Below are positions 28,789 through 38,196 of a stretch of 64,000 nt of DNA, piece by piece. The DNA is from Phenylobacterium sp. (GTDB taxonomy: Bacteria > Pseudomonadota > Alphaproteobacteria > Caulobacterales > Caulobacteraceae): assembly GCF_030698145.1 (NCBI RefSeq), contig NZ_JAUYNW010000070.1:1-64000 (forward strand), read 5' to 3'. Position 1 is the stretch's first letter. Every line of letters starts with the position of its first letter. Under the pieces are notes generated by a model. That model was not told the DNA's origin. It saw nothing but the letters and a program-made list of their open reading frames with translations, and searched no databases. The translations under genes were made by a program, and so were the position numbers.

Positions 28789-28941
28789 GAAAATATCCTC
28801 CCTGAAAATATAGAGCCCCCGACGTTCGTCATGGGGTTTGGCGCCATCATGGATCGGCGGCGACCTTTGCATCCCGGGCGCGAAATGGCTAGGGACGGGC
28901 GGGCCCTCCAGTCCGGTTTTTGCATTCGAGGTATGGTCCCC

Positions 28942-29928
28942 ATGGCGCACCCGGCCTTCCGCCGCCTCCCATCCGCCCTTGGCGCCGTCACCGTCATGCT
29001 GATCGCCAGCCTCATGCTGGCCGGCTGCGGCGACCGTGGCGTGGCCGAGCGGCCGCCGGAACCGGGGGACGTGGCGGTGGCCAAGGTCGACGGAAAGACC
29101 GTGTGGACGTCCGACGTGAAGCGCGAGGCGGTGGCGCAGGGGCTGATCGGCGACGGCGAGCCGCTGGACGCGTCGTCCGACCTCTTCCGCCGGGTGCTGG
29201 ACGAGGTGGTCGACCAGAAGCTGCTGGCCGCCGAGGCGCTGAAGCGCAAGCTGGACAAGGACCCCATCGCCCAGAAGCGGCTGGCCGCGGCCCGCGAGCG
29301 CATCCTGGGCGACATGCTGGTGGAGAGCGTGGTCTCCGACGCCGTCAACGACAACGCCATCCGCGGCCTCTATCAGGAGCAGTTGAAGCTCGCCAAACAG
29401 TCGGAGGAGATTCGCGCCCGTCAGATCGTGGTGACAGCCCAGGCCGACGCCGAGGCGATCAAGAAGCTGCTGACCACCGGCGCCTCGTTCGAGGCCCTGG
29501 CCATGGAGCGCTCCACCGACGCGGCGACCCGGTTCAACGGTGGCGATCTCGGCTATTTCACCACCGACGTCATGCCCGAAGCCTATGAGGCCAATCTGAA
29601 GGCCGCCAAGGTCGGCGAGATCGTCGGCCCCTTCGCCGTCGACGGCGGCTTCGCGGTGGTCAAGGTCGAGGACCGCCGGCTGGAGCAGCCGATCACCCTG
29701 GAGGCCGCCCGGCCGCAGATCGTCCGGTTCCTGACCTATGACCAGGTCCGCGACCTGCTGGAGAAGCTGCGCAGTCGCGCCAAGGTCCAGACCCTGATCC
29801 GCGCCCCGCAGGACGTGCCCGGCCAGCCCAAAGAGCCCGCCGACGCGCCGAAGGTCGCGCCCACGCCCGCCGCGACGCCCGCTCAACCGGCCCTGAAGGC
29901 CGCTCCCGCCAAGGCCGCCAAGCCATGA
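28942..29928 (+). CDS. PpiC-type peptidyl-prolyl isomerase lipoprotein
   Basis: 328 residues. The lipobox LMLAGC puts the acylated cysteine at C29, so the protein is membrane-anchored on the periplasmic side. A SurA-like N-terminal helical part ([37 protein letters not shown]) is followed by a parvulin domain ([53 protein letters not shown]). The last 40 residues are a proline/alanine/lysine tail. GAGG lies 10 bases before the ATG at 28942; an ATG at 28933 is too close to it. It overlaps argJ by ATGA. Confidence 0.88.
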   Translation: MAHPAFRRLPSALGAVTVMLIASLMLAGCGDRGVAERPPEPGDVAVAKVDGKTVWTSDVKREAVAQGLIGDGEPLDASSDLFRRVLDEVVDQKLLAAEALKRKLDKDPIAQKRLAAARERILGDMLVESVVSDAVNDNAIRGLYQEQLKLAKQSEEIRARQIVVTAQADAEAIKKLLTTGASFEALAMERSTDAATRFNGGDLGYFTTDVMPEAYEANLKAAKVGEIVGPFAVDGGFAVVKVEDRRLEQPITLEAARPQIVRFLTYDQVRDLLEKLRSRAKVQTLIRAPQDVPGQPKEPADAPKVAPTPAATPAQPALKAAPAKAAKP

Positions 29929-31385
29929 CCCGCAAGCCTACGGCCAAGCCCGCCGCCAAGAAGATGACGCCTGCCGCCAAGGCCCTGGACGTCGCCTCCA
30001 TCCCGGTCGACGTGGTCGGCCAGACCATCGAGCGCGCCCTGGATCCGCTGACCAGCGCGATCAAGCGCGCGGCGCTCAAGCGGGCCGACAAGCAGGCCAG
30101 CCAGTTCACCGAGAAGAAGCCGGCGGTCGAGCCCCCAGTCGCCAAGGGCGTCCTTCCGGTCTCGCCCCTGGCCGTGCCGTTCCCGAAGATGCCGCCGATC
30201 CCGGGCGTGCAGCTCGCCACCGGCCGGGCCGGGTTCTACAAGCACGAGCGCGAGGATCTGCTGGTCATGCGCTTCGCTCGCGGCACCTCCGCGGCCGGGG
30301 TGTTCACTCGCCACGGGATCGGCTCGGCGCCGGTCGACTGGTGCAAGAAGCATCTGGAGATGACCAAGGGCGTCGACGTCCGCGCCCTGGTGGTCAACGC
30401 CGGCTGCGCCAACTCCTTCACCGGCAAGCCGGGCGCCGACGCGGTGCGCCGGGTGGCCTCGGCCGTGGCCAAGCGCTTCGACTGTCGCCAACGCGACGTG
30501 ATGGTCGCCTCGACCGGCGTGATCGGCGTGCTGCTGGATGACGCCAAGATCACCCACCGCCTGCCCGACATCGAGCAGAAGCTCACCGACGACGGCTGGG
30601 TCGGCGCGGCCAACGCCATCATGACCACCGACACCTTCCCGAAGGGCGCCTACGCCGAGGCGGTCATCGACGGGGAAAAGGTGCGCATCGCCGGGATCTG
30701 CAAGGGTTCAGGCATGATCGCGCCGGACATGGCCACCATGCTGGCCTTCGTGGCCACCGACGCGGCGATCTCGCCCACGGCGCTGCAGACCCTGGCCAGC
30801 CTCTACACGCGGACCACCTTCAACTGCGTGACGGTGGACGGCGACCGGTCCACCAACGACACCCTGCTGCTGTTCGCCACCGGCCAGTCCGGCGCGCCGA
30901 ACATCGCCCGGGCCGGCGACAAGCGCCTGGCCGACTTCCGCGACAAGTTGGAAGCCGTGCTGCTCGACCTGGCCCTCCAACTCGTCCGGGACGGCGAGGG
31001 CGCCAGCAAGTTCGTCAAGATCACCGTGACCGGCGCCGAGAGCCCGGCCTCGGCCCGCAAGATCGCCCGCACCATCGCCGAGAGCCCCCTGGTCAAGACC
31101 GCTTTCGCCGGCGAGGACGCCAACTGGGGCCGCATCGTCATGGCCGTGGGCCGCGCCGACGAACCCATCGACCGCGACCGGGTCAGCGTGAAGTTCGGCT
31201 CCCTGGTCGCCGCGCATGAGGGCCTCATCTCGCCTACCTACGACGAGGCCAAGATGAGCGCCTACATGAAGAACCAAGAGCTTGAGGTCGCCGTCGAGGT
31301 GGGCGTGGGCAAGGGTTCGGCCACCGTCTGGACCTGCGATCTGACCAAGCAGTACGTGGCCATCAACGGCGACTACCGCTCGTGA
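29925..31385 (+). CDS. argJ: Bifunctional ornithine acetyltransferase / N-acetylglutamate synthase
   Basis: 486 residues. ArgJ recycles the acetyl group from N-acetylornithine to glutamate in arginine synthesis. The self-cleavage site is in [16 protein letters not shown], between A270 and T271; T271 becomes the nucleophile of the beta chain. Other marks are [18 protein letters not shown] and the ending [10 protein letters not shown]. The first 85 or so residues are a lysine/alanine-rich extension ([13 protein letters not shown]...) not part of the catalytic fold. The start overlaps the PpiC gene in ATGA, so the extension is probably really translated. Confidence 0.94.
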   Translation: MTRKPTAKPAAKKMTPAAKALDVASIPVDVVGQTIERALDPLTSAIKRAALKRADKQASQFTEKKPAVEPPVAKGVLPVSPLAVPFPKMPPIPGVQLATGRAGFYKHEREDLLVMRFARGTSAAGVFTRHGIGSAPVDWCKKHLEMTKGVDVRALVVNAGCANSFTGKPGADAVRRVASAVAKRFDCRQRDVMVASTGVIGVLLDDAKITHRLPDIEQKLTDDGWVGAANAIMTTDTFPKGAYAEAVIDGEKVRIAGICKGSGMIAPDMATMLAFVATDAAISPTALQTLASLYTRTTFNCVTVDGDRSTNDTLLLFATGQSGAPNIARAGDKRLADFRDKLEAVLLDLALQLVRDGEGASKFVKITVTGAESPASARKIARTIAESPLVKTAFAGEDANWGRIVMAVGRADEPIDRDRVSVKFGSLVAAHEGLISPTYDEAKMSAYMKNQELEVAVEVGVGKGSATVWTCDLTKQYVAINGDYRS

Positions 31386-31486
31386 TGGGTTCAGCGCCCC
31401 GGTTCGGCCAGGGCGCGGTAAACTAGGTCGGATCGCCAGGCCGGTTCGCGACTGTTAGGCTTTCAGCCATATCGGGGGAGGCCAGC

Positions 31487-32956
31487 ATGAAGTCGTTGAT
31501 TGTCGCCGTGGCGCTGCTGGCCTTGGTGGCGGGCCCCACCAGGGCGCAGCCGAGTTCCGCCGAGGACCGCGCTCACATCGCCGCCATCGAGAACGGCCTC
31601 CTACCCGCGGTGGTGATCAAGGGGCGTCCGTTCCCCGCCGCGACGCTGGACGGTCGCATGCGGGCCACCAAGACCCCAGGGGTCAGCATCGCCTTCTTCG
31701 AGGACGGCCGCATCCGTTGGACGAGGACCTACGGTCTGGCGGACGTGGCCTCGGGCCGGCCGGTCACCGCAGAGACGCTGTTCCAGGCGGCCTCGATCAG
31801 CAAGCCGGTCGCGGCGACCGCAGCCCTGCGGCTCATGCAGGACGGTCGGCTGAGCCTCGACGACGACGTCAATATGCAGTTGAAGGATTGGAGGCTGCCG
31901 GACAGCGCCTTCACCGCGGACCGCAAGGTCACCCTGCGTGGCCTGCTGAGCCACACTGCCGGCCTGACCGTCTCTGGCTTTCCCGGCTATCCGCCCGGCG
32001 GCGCATTGCCCGAGGTGGTGCAAATTCTGAACGGTCAGGCGCCGGCCAATACGCGGGCGGTGATTTCAAACGCGGTGCCCGGGGCGCGATGGTCCTATTC
32101 CGGCGGCGGCTACACGGTCGTCCAGCAGATGATGACCGAGGCGACCGGCAAGCCGTTCCCGGACGTCATGCGCGACTTGGTGCTCAAGCCGGCCGGGATG
32201 AGCCGATCGACCTTCGCCCAGCCACTGCCTGAGAGCCTCGGCGGACAGGCCGCGACGGGCTACCTCGCCAATGGCCAGCCGCTGCCCGGTTTACGCTACG
32301 CCCATCCCGAGCTGGCCGCCGCCGGGCTTTGGACCACGCCCTCGGATCTCGCCCGGTTCGCCATCGCGCTGCAGAACGCCCACGCGGGGTCTTCGCGCAA
32401 GATACTGAACCAGGCGACCGCGCGGACCATGCTCACGCGCCAGATGAGCAACTATGGGCTCGGGCCGAACCTGGGACCGGCCGAAGGCCCGGCCATGTTC
32501 CAGCACGGCGGCAGCAACCAGGGTTTTCGGTCGGAGCTGCGAGCGTTCACCAGCGGGTCCCGACAGGGGGTCGTCATCATGGCCAATGGCGACGGCGCCG
32601 ACGTGCTGATCGGCGAAATCCGCCGGGCGGTGGCGCAGGCCTACGGCTGGAAGGGCTCGGGACCGGAGGAGCGCACCGTCGTTCAGGTGGAGCCTACGGT
32701 GCTTTCGACCTACCTCGGCCTCTACGAGGTTCCCGGCCTGACGACCCTGAACGTCACCGCCGCCGATGGCCGACTCTATGTCGCCGCGTCCGCGCTAGGG
32801 CCCGACTCTCGGGAGCTGCTGGCGGCTTCGCCAGCGAAGTTCTTCGTTCTGGAGAACGGCGTGACCATCGAGTTCGTCAAGGACGCGCAAGGCGTGGCGA
32901 CCACAGCCAAGATCGGCGGCCCGTTCGGAGCTTACGAGGCGACTCGGAAGCCTTGA
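31487..32956 (+). CDS. Exported serine hydrolase, beta-lactamase family
   Basis: 489 residues with a signal peptide ending VAGPTRAQ. The nucleophile motif is SISK (S103, K106). The second motif is RWSYSGGGYTVVQQ, with tyrosine as base. HGGSNQGFRS lies where the third motif is expected. A C-terminal lipocalin-like section (about 395-489, YLGLYEVPGLTTLNVTAADGRLYV) follows, as in esterase-type members such as EstB or Pab87. The substrate is unknown. GGGGGAGG precedes the ATG. Not a paralogue close enough to the 21044 gene to call a duplication. Confidence 0.85.
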   Translation: MKSLIVAVALLALVAGPTRAQPSSAEDRAHIAAIENGLLPAVVIKGRPFPAATLDGRMRATKTPGVSIAFFEDGRIRWTRTYGLADVASGRPVTAETLFQAASISKPVAATAALRLMQDGRLSLDDDVNMQLKDWRLPDSAFTADRKVTLRGLLSHTAGLTVSGFPGYPPGGALPEVVQILNGQAPANTRAVISNAVPGARWSYSGGGYTVVQQMMTEATGKPFPDVMRDLVLKPAGMSRSTFAQPLPESLGGQAATGYLANGQPLPGLRYAHPELAAAGLWTTPSDLARFAIALQNAHAGSSRKILNQATARTMLTRQMSNYGLGPNLGPAEGPAMFQHGGSNQGFRSELRAFTSGSRQGVVIMANGDGADVLIGEIRRAVAQAYGWKGSGPEERTVVQVEPTVLSTYLGLYEVPGLTTLNVTAADGRLYVAASALGPDSRELLAASPAKFFVLENGVTIEFVKDAQGVATTAKIGGPFGAYEATRKP

Positions 32957-33062
32957 AGGGTGCGGTCGCACCGCGTCCTGGGACCCGCCGAGCGTCCTCG
33001 AGGCGCCCTTGTGCGGCCCCTCGCCTCTGGTAGCTTCCGCCCCCCAAGCTATCGGAGCGGGC

Positions 33063-35285
33063 ATGAAATTTGTGGCGGAGGGCCTGATCGTGGCCCTGAT
33101 GGCGTGTGGCGTGGCTCAAGCTGAAAAACTGACCCCCGAACGGGTGTTCGCGGACCCCGACCTGTCAGGCCCCATCGCGCGGGGCGTGAAGGTTTCGCCC
33201 GACGGCTCGGCGGTGACCTATCTGCGCGCCAAGGCCGACGATCAGCGGATGACCGACCTCTGGATCGCCGACGTGAAGGGCGGCGACCCGCGCCTGCTGA
33301 TCGACGCCCGGGCGCTCGCCCCCAAGGACAAGGTGCTGTCGGAGGCCGAGAAGAGCCGCCGCGAACGCCAGGGCGTCCAGACCCGGGGCGTGGTCGACTA
33401 CGCCTGGGACGACCAGGGCCGGTTCATCCTGGTCCCGGTGGAGGGCGACCTCTTCCTCTACAGGCTGAAGGGCGGGCGGATCGCTCAATTGACCCAGACG
33501 CCCGGCGACGAGATCGACGCCAAGGTCTCGCCCAAGGGCGCGTTCGTCTCCTTCGTGCGCGACGACAATCTCTTCGTCATGCCCTCGGCCGGAGGCGCCG
33601 AGCGGGCGCTCACCACCGGCGGCGAGGAGTTGAAGAGCTGGGCCACGGCCGAGTTCATCGCCCAGGAGGAGATGAGCCGCCCGACCGGCTACTGGTGGAG
33701 CCCCGACGAGGCGAAGATCGCGCTGACCTTCGTCGACCAGACCGGCGTCGACGTGGTCGAGCGGCTGGACGTCAACGCGGTCGGCGCCACCATCGTGCGC
33801 CAGCGCTATCCGCGGGTGGGCCGCCCCAACGCCAAGGTCGAGCTCTACGTCGCCGATGTCGCGACCGGTGCGCGGACCAAGGTCGACCTGGGGGCAGAGA
33901 GCGACATCTACCTGGCCCGGGTCGCCTGGGCGAAGGACGGCAAGACCCTCTATGTCCAGCGCCAGAGCCGCGACCAGCGCAGGCTGGACATCCTGGCGGT
34001 CGATCCGGCCACCGGTGCGGCCAAGGTCATCCTCACCGAGACCAGTCCGCACTGGGTCGATATCACTGACGACTTCAAGCCCCTGAAGGACGGGACCTTC
34101 CTGTGGTCCTCCGAGCGGTCGGGAAACCGCCACCTCTACCTCTACGAGGCCGACGGGACGCTGGTGCGCCAGGTGACTCAAGGCGCGTGGCCGGTGGACG
34201 TGCTGGAGGGCGTCGACGAGGCGCGCGGCGTGGCGATCTTCGGGGCCAGCAAGGACTCGCCGGTCGAGCGGCGGATCTACGAGGTGTCCTACAAGGCGCC
34301 CGCCGAACCCAACGCGCTGACCTCCGCCGGCGGCTGGTGGCGGGTCGACGTGGCCCAGTCCGGCAAGGCCTTCGCCGCCACCTATCAGGACCCCCGCACG
34401 CCGCCCCAGACCGGTTTCCACAAGGCCGACGGGACCCGGGTGCGCTGGATCGAGGAGAACAAGCTCGCGGCGGGCCATCCCTACCAGCCCTATGCCGCCC
34501 GTCTGCGTGAGCCGACCTACGGGACCATCAAGGCCGCCGACGGCCAGGACCTCTGGTGGTCGATGCGCACTCCGCCCGGGTTCGATCCCGCCAAGCGCTA
34601 TCCGGTGATCGTCCAGGTCTATGGCGGCCCCGCCGGCGCCCTGGTCTCGAAGGTCTGGAAGTCGCCCGAGGACCAGCTGATGCTGGAGGCCGGGTACATC
34701 CTGTTCAGCCTCGACAACCGCGGCACGCCCAACCGCTCCGTGGCCTTCAAGACCGCCATCGACCGCCGGATGGGCAAGGTCGAGGTCGAGGACCAACTGG
34801 CCGGCGTCGCCCACCTGGCGTCGCTGCCCCATGTCGATCCGGCCCGCATCGGCATCACCGGCTGGTCCAATGGCGGGTACATGACGATGATGGTGCTGAC
34901 CGCCGACAACTCGCCCTATGCGGCGGGGGTGGCCGGGGCGCCGGTGGTCGACTGGTCGCTCTACGACACCCACTACACAGAGCGCTACATGGGTACGACG
35001 GCGGACAATGCGGCCGGCTACGCCGCCGGCGAGGTCACCGCGCGGCTTGGCAAGCTGAAGCCCGGCGTGCTGATGATCATGCACGGCATGGCCGATGACA
35101 ACGTCACCTTCGACAACTCGACCAAGGCCATGGCGGCCCTGCAGGCGTCGGGAACGACCTTCGAGCTGATGACCTATCCGGGCCTGCGCCACCGCGCCGG
35201 CTGGACCCAGGCCAACCGCCTGCATCGCGCCCGGACCACCCTGGACTTCTTCGAGCGGAAGCTGAAACCGACGGCGGCTCCCTAG
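33063..35285 (+). CDS. S9 family peptidase (dipeptidyl-peptidase IV type)
   Basis: 740 residues with a signal peptide ending MACGVAQA. An N-terminal eight-bladed propeller (WSPDEAKIALTFVDQTGVD, LYVADVATGARTKVDLG) caps a C-terminal alpha/beta-hydrolase. The triad is S in GWSNGGY (about 601), D in MADDNVTF (about 678) and H in LRHRAGW (about 709). The propeller holds the EE pair in AQEEMSRPTGYWWSPDE that grips the substrate N-terminus in DPP-IV enzymes. It should release dipeptides after proline or alanine in the periplasm. The ATG at 33063 has GGAGCGG upstream. Confidence 0.93.
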   Translation: MKFVAEGLIVALMACGVAQAEKLTPERVFADPDLSGPIARGVKVSPDGSAVTYLRAKADDQRMTDLWIADVKGGDPRLLIDARALAPKDKVLSEAEKSRRERQGVQTRGVVDYAWDDQGRFILVPVEGDLFLYRLKGGRIAQLTQTPGDEIDAKVSPKGAFVSFVRDDNLFVMPSAGGAERALTTGGEELKSWATAEFIAQEEMSRPTGYWWSPDEAKIALTFVDQTGVDVVERLDVNAVGATIVRQRYPRVGRPNAKVELYVADVATGARTKVDLGAESDIYLARVAWAKDGKTLYVQRQSRDQRRLDILAVDPATGAAKVILTETSPHWVDITDDFKPLKDGTFLWSSERSGNRHLYLYEADGTLVRQVTQGAWPVDVLEGVDEARGVAIFGASKDSPVERRIYEVSYKAPAEPNALTSAGGWWRVDVAQSGKAFAATYQDPRTPPQTGFHKADGTRVRWIEENKLAAGHPYQPYAARLREPTYGTIKAADGQDLWWSMRTPPGFDPAKRYPVIVQVYGGPAGALVSKVWKSPEDQLMLEAGYILFSLDNRGTPNRSVAFKTAIDRRMGKVEVEDQLAGVAHLASLPHVDPARIGITGWSNGGYMTMMVLTADNSPYAAGVAGAPVVDWSLYDTHYTERYMGTTADNAAGYAAGEVTARLGKLKPGVLMIMHGMADDNVTFDNSTKAMAALQASGTTFELMTYPGLRHRAGWTQANRLHRARTTLDFFERKLKPTAAP

Positions 35286-35421
35286 GCAGGGGCGCTCAGG
35301 ATCGGGCGCCCCGGGTCCCGGAATCGGCCCAGGCCGTCAGAGGGCTTGCCAATCTCCGATCACGAGCGGAGAGTCTGTGCACACCTATGGGTTGCCTTCA
35401 ATTCCCTGAGAGGAGCGCTCG

Positions 35422-36366
35422 ATGCTCGCTTCCGCCGCCACGCTCGGCGCGACCCAGGTCGGCCGGGCTGCGACCTTGCCCCAGCGGGCGGCCGCGGCGC
35501 CGGCCCGCGCCGCATGGCTGGAGGGCGTGCGCCAGCGCAACGCCGTGCTGGACGCGCTGTTCTACGATGTCGGCGTGGTCGGCCAGGACGAGGCGGTGTC
35601 CATCAGCCCCTGGCTCGCGGCCGAGGGCGCGATCCTGGTCGTGCCGCCGTCGGGCGCCGGCGCGTTGAAGCTCTACAACTCGGTTGATGGGTTCGTCGCT
35701 AGTGGAGGGGCGGAGGTGTCCATCCTGGCGGTGGCGGGGGTCGGCAGTTCGGCCCTGGGTTCAGCGGCCTTCGCGCGAAATGTCGCCGACGCGCTCGGCA
35801 AGCCGGTGGCCGCGGTGGTCTCCGGCTATGGCCTGGCCGACATGGCCGCCGAGGCGCTGGGCGGCTTCTTTTGGTTCGGGATGCTGAACGGCGTGCGCCA
35901 CGCCTTTGAGGGGATCGATCGCCTGACGGAGATCGGCGTCGTGCAGGAGCCCTGGCCGTTCGCGGCGGCCGGCGACCTGCCGGTCCGGCAGAGCCGCGAC
36001 ACGCGCACGGTGCTCGCCATGCTCATGGAGCCGGGATTGAGCTTCGACCTGCTGGTCGGCCATTCCAAGGGCAATCTCGTGATCTCCGAAGCGCTCTTCG
36101 ACCTGAGGCGCCAGGATCCCGGGAACGCGACGGCCTTGGCCGCGGCGGCGACCATCGTCACCATCAGCGCGCGGATCGCGATGCCGACGGGCTTTCGGAC
36201 CCTCGATGTGATGGGCGCCTTGGACTGGTTCGGCGGCATGAACTCGCGCCTCGACATCGCCCCGGACCACTTGGTCGCGGGCGCGTGGCACCACACCAAC
36301 ACCGAACTTGCCGCACACCTGCCGGTGACGTCGACCCTGCGCGCGGTCCTCGGCCAGGACTCCTAG
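35422..36366 (+). CDS. Unknown protein with GHSKG serine motif
   Basis: 314 residues; I do not recognise the family. LLVGHSKGNLVISEAL around S215 is a nucleophile-elbow motif (GxSxG), and the pattern of strands (ILAVAGVG, AVVSGYG) suggests an alpha/beta-hydrolase-like fold. A histidine pair near the end (GAWHHTN, about 290) could complete a triad. The N-terminus is alanine-rich but not a clear signal peptide. GAGAGGAG lies 8 bases before the ATG, supporting this start. It is preceded by a 136-base gap and ends in a CTAG shared with the convergent propeller gene. Confidence 0.6.
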   Translation: MLASAATLGATQVGRAATLPQRAAAAPARAAWLEGVRQRNAVLDALFYDVGVVGQDEAVSISPWLAAEGAILVVPPSGAGALKLYNSVDGFVASGGAEVSILAVAGVGSSALGSAAFARNVADALGKPVAAVVSGYGLADMAAEALGGFFWFGMLNGVRHAFEGIDRLTEIGVVQEPWPFAAAGDLPVRQSRDTRTVLAMLMEPGLSFDLLVGHSKGNLVISEALFDLRRQDPGNATALAAAATIVTISARIAMPTGFRTLDVMGALDWFGGMNSRLDIAPDHLVAGAWHHTNTELAAHLPVTSTLRAVLGQDS

Positions 36367-37967
36367 CGCGGCGTGATCTTGTAGATCGCGTTCTCGACGT
36401 CCGAGGTGACGTAGATTGCGCCAGACGATCCGACCGCGATGCCGCCGGCCAGAGGGAAGGGCTTGGTGACCAGGCCCAGCGGAAGGTCCTTCGCGACCAC
36501 CTTCACGGCGCCGGTCTTGGGGTCGATCGAGACCACTTGGCGCGCGCCGACCTCCAGCACCGCCAGCCGGCCGTCGGGTCCGACCGCCACGGCCTTGGGT
36601 AGGTTGAGCCCGGAGGCGACCGCGGTCTTGGCGCCGCTGGCGAGATCGACGCGGGTGATGCGCCCGCCGGCCACCTCGGCCACATAGACGCTTCCCTCCG
36701 GCCCCAGCGCCAGGCTGGACGGCGCGGCCAGGCCGTCGGCCACCGTCCTGCGGTCCTCGGCCTTGACCTTGACGAGCTTACCGCTGGCCAACTCGGCCAC
36801 CAGGATCGAGCCATCCGCCAGCTCCAGGGCGTCGGACGGCGAGGCGAAGCCGTGCATCACCGAGAGCGCCTTGCCGGTCTTGCGGTCGTAGATCAGCACC
36901 GCGCCGGTGGGGGCGCTGGCGAGCACCACCCGCTCAGCCCCGACGCTGACGCCGGTGGGGTATTCGAGCTGGCTGCCCTTGGTGTGGACCCGAGCGATGT
37001 CGCGCACCGCGCCGCTCACGCCGTCCACCCCGCGATAGGAAAACACGTCGGCGACGAACAGGCTCTCCTTGCCGACGTCTGAGGCCACGGCGATGTCGGC
37101 CGGGAAGGCCAGGGCCCCCTTCATCACCTGGCGCACGGCGCCGGTGACCGGGTCCACGATCTGCAGGCCGTTGTCGGCCATGTTGGAAACCACGACCTGG
37201 TCCTTGGCGTCGATGGCCAGGTTGTCGAGGGCGCTCGAAAGCTGCGCCACCCTGGTCTTGCCGCCGGTCTTGATGTCGATCCGGATCAGTTCGCCCAGGT
37301 GGGTGTCGAGGGCGTAGAGGTTGTCCCTGGAGTCGAACTTGGCGGCGGCCGGCGTGTCGAAACCGTCGGCCACCAGGACCATGTCGCCGGTGTCAGGATT
37401 GATCTTCACGACCTGGCCCTTGAACCACAGCGGCCCATAGAGCCAGCCGTCGGGGCCGGCGGCGAAGCTGTTGAAGCCGCCCATGCCCTCGCGGATCTTT
37501 CGCGGCGGGGTCTTGCCGGCGGGATCGAGCTCCCACAGGGCGTCGCCGCCGAACACCTGGGCGGCGAACAGCCGCTTGCCGTCGCGGCTGAAGGTGATGG
37601 AATTGATGCTGACCAGGTCCTTGGCCAGGACCTCGACCGGCCCGTCGCCGCGCCGACTGTAGACGATGTTGTCGGAGATGGCGGTCCAGACGACCTGGCC
37701 GCCCGGCCCGAAGGCCATGTCGTCGGCCATGCCCTGGGGCGGTCCCACCAGGACCTTGGCCTTACCGGTGGCGAGATCGACGCTGTAGAGGCTCTGGCCG
37801 GCGACGCTGCCGGCATAGAGCTCGCCCCTGGGGCTGAAGCGGATGCCGTGCACCCCGTGGAAGTCCGACCCCGGAACCAGCCGGGTGACCTTGGCGTCCT
37901 GCGCCGCCGCGCCGCTCGCGACGACGGCCAGTCCGGCCAGCAACGTCACTCCCTTGAGAAAGCCCAT
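36363..37967 (-). CDS. Exported beta-propeller protein (SMP-30/NHL-like)
   Basis: 534 residues with a signal peptide ending VVASGAAAQ. The mature part is made of repeated propeller blades: GIRFSPRGELYAGSVAGQ, DDMAFGPGGQVVWTAISDN, LALGPEGSVYVAEVAGG, AVAVGPDGRLAVLEVGA. These resemble NHL/SMP-30 (gluconolactonase-like) repeats; about ten or more can be counted. No catalytic metal triad is obvious, so it may be a binding protein. The ATG at 37967 has GGCGAG upstream and gives the signal peptide. The stop overlaps the GHSKG gene in CTAG. Confidence 0.78.
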   Translation of the reverse strand: MGFLKGVTLLAGLAVVASGAAAQDAKVTRLVPGSDFHGVHGIRFSPRGELYAGSVAGQSLYSVDLATGKAKVLVGPPQGMADDMAFGPGGQVVWTAISDNIVYSRRGDGPVEVLAKDLVSINSITFSRDGKRLFAAQVFGGDALWELDPAGKTPPRKIREGMGGFNSFAAGPDGWLYGPLWFKGQVVKINPDTGDMVLVADGFDTPAAAKFDSRDNLYALDTHLGELIRIDIKTGGKTRVAQLSSALDNLAIDAKDQVVVSNMADNGLQIVDPVTGAVRQVMKGALAFPADIAVASDVGKESLFVADVFSYRGVDGVSGAVRDIARVHTKGSQLEYPTGVSVGAERVVLASAPTGAVLIYDRKTGKALSVMHGFASPSDALELADGSILVAELASGKLVKVKAEDRRTVADGLAAPSSLALGPEGSVYVAEVAGGRITRVDLASGAKTAVASGLNLPKAVAVGPDGRLAVLEVGARQVVSIDPKTGAVKVVAKDLPLGLVTKPFPLAGGIAVGSSGAIYVTSDVENAIYKITPR

Positions 37968-38040
37968 CTGTCTCGCCCCCGTCTTGTCGTTGGGAGCGAG
38001 CTTGGCCCTCGGCGCGGCATGCGACAAGTGCGGGCGCCAG

Positions 38041-38188
38041 TTGCTCCCCCACTGGGGGAGCTGTCAGCGAAGCTGACTGAGGGGGACTTTGACTCGCTTC
38101 AATGAGCTTCAACCCCCACCGTCCCGTCGCCGAAGAGGGCGACGCGCCACCTCCCCCAAACCGCGCTGCGCGCTGGGGGAGGATCTAG
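38041..38188 (-). repeat. Structured dispersed repeat, copy 1 (after rhlE)
   Basis: About 145 bp, read on the minus strand starting 8 bases after the rhlE stop. It has four hairpins in order: CCTCCCCC...GGGGGAGG around an AGCGCGCAGCGCG core; GTCGCC...GGCGAC; GTCAGC...GCTGAC; and GCTCCCCC...GGGGGAGC. A second copy lies at 53984-54126 in the same orientation relative to its upstream gene. It contains no gene. It may act as a 3'-end structure or be a non-autonomous mobile repeat. Confidence 0.85.
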
Positions 38189-38196
38189 ATCGCGTC

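Noticed and set aside
27526-28941. Upstream extension of the PpiC frame antisense to the thiolase gene
   Set aside because: The lipobox and ribosome site place the true start at 28942; the extension has no protein-like features.
28789-29886. Upstream extension of the thiolase frame opposite the PpiC gene
   Set aside because: The ATG at 28788 with GGGAGGA matches the family start; the extra part is antisense.
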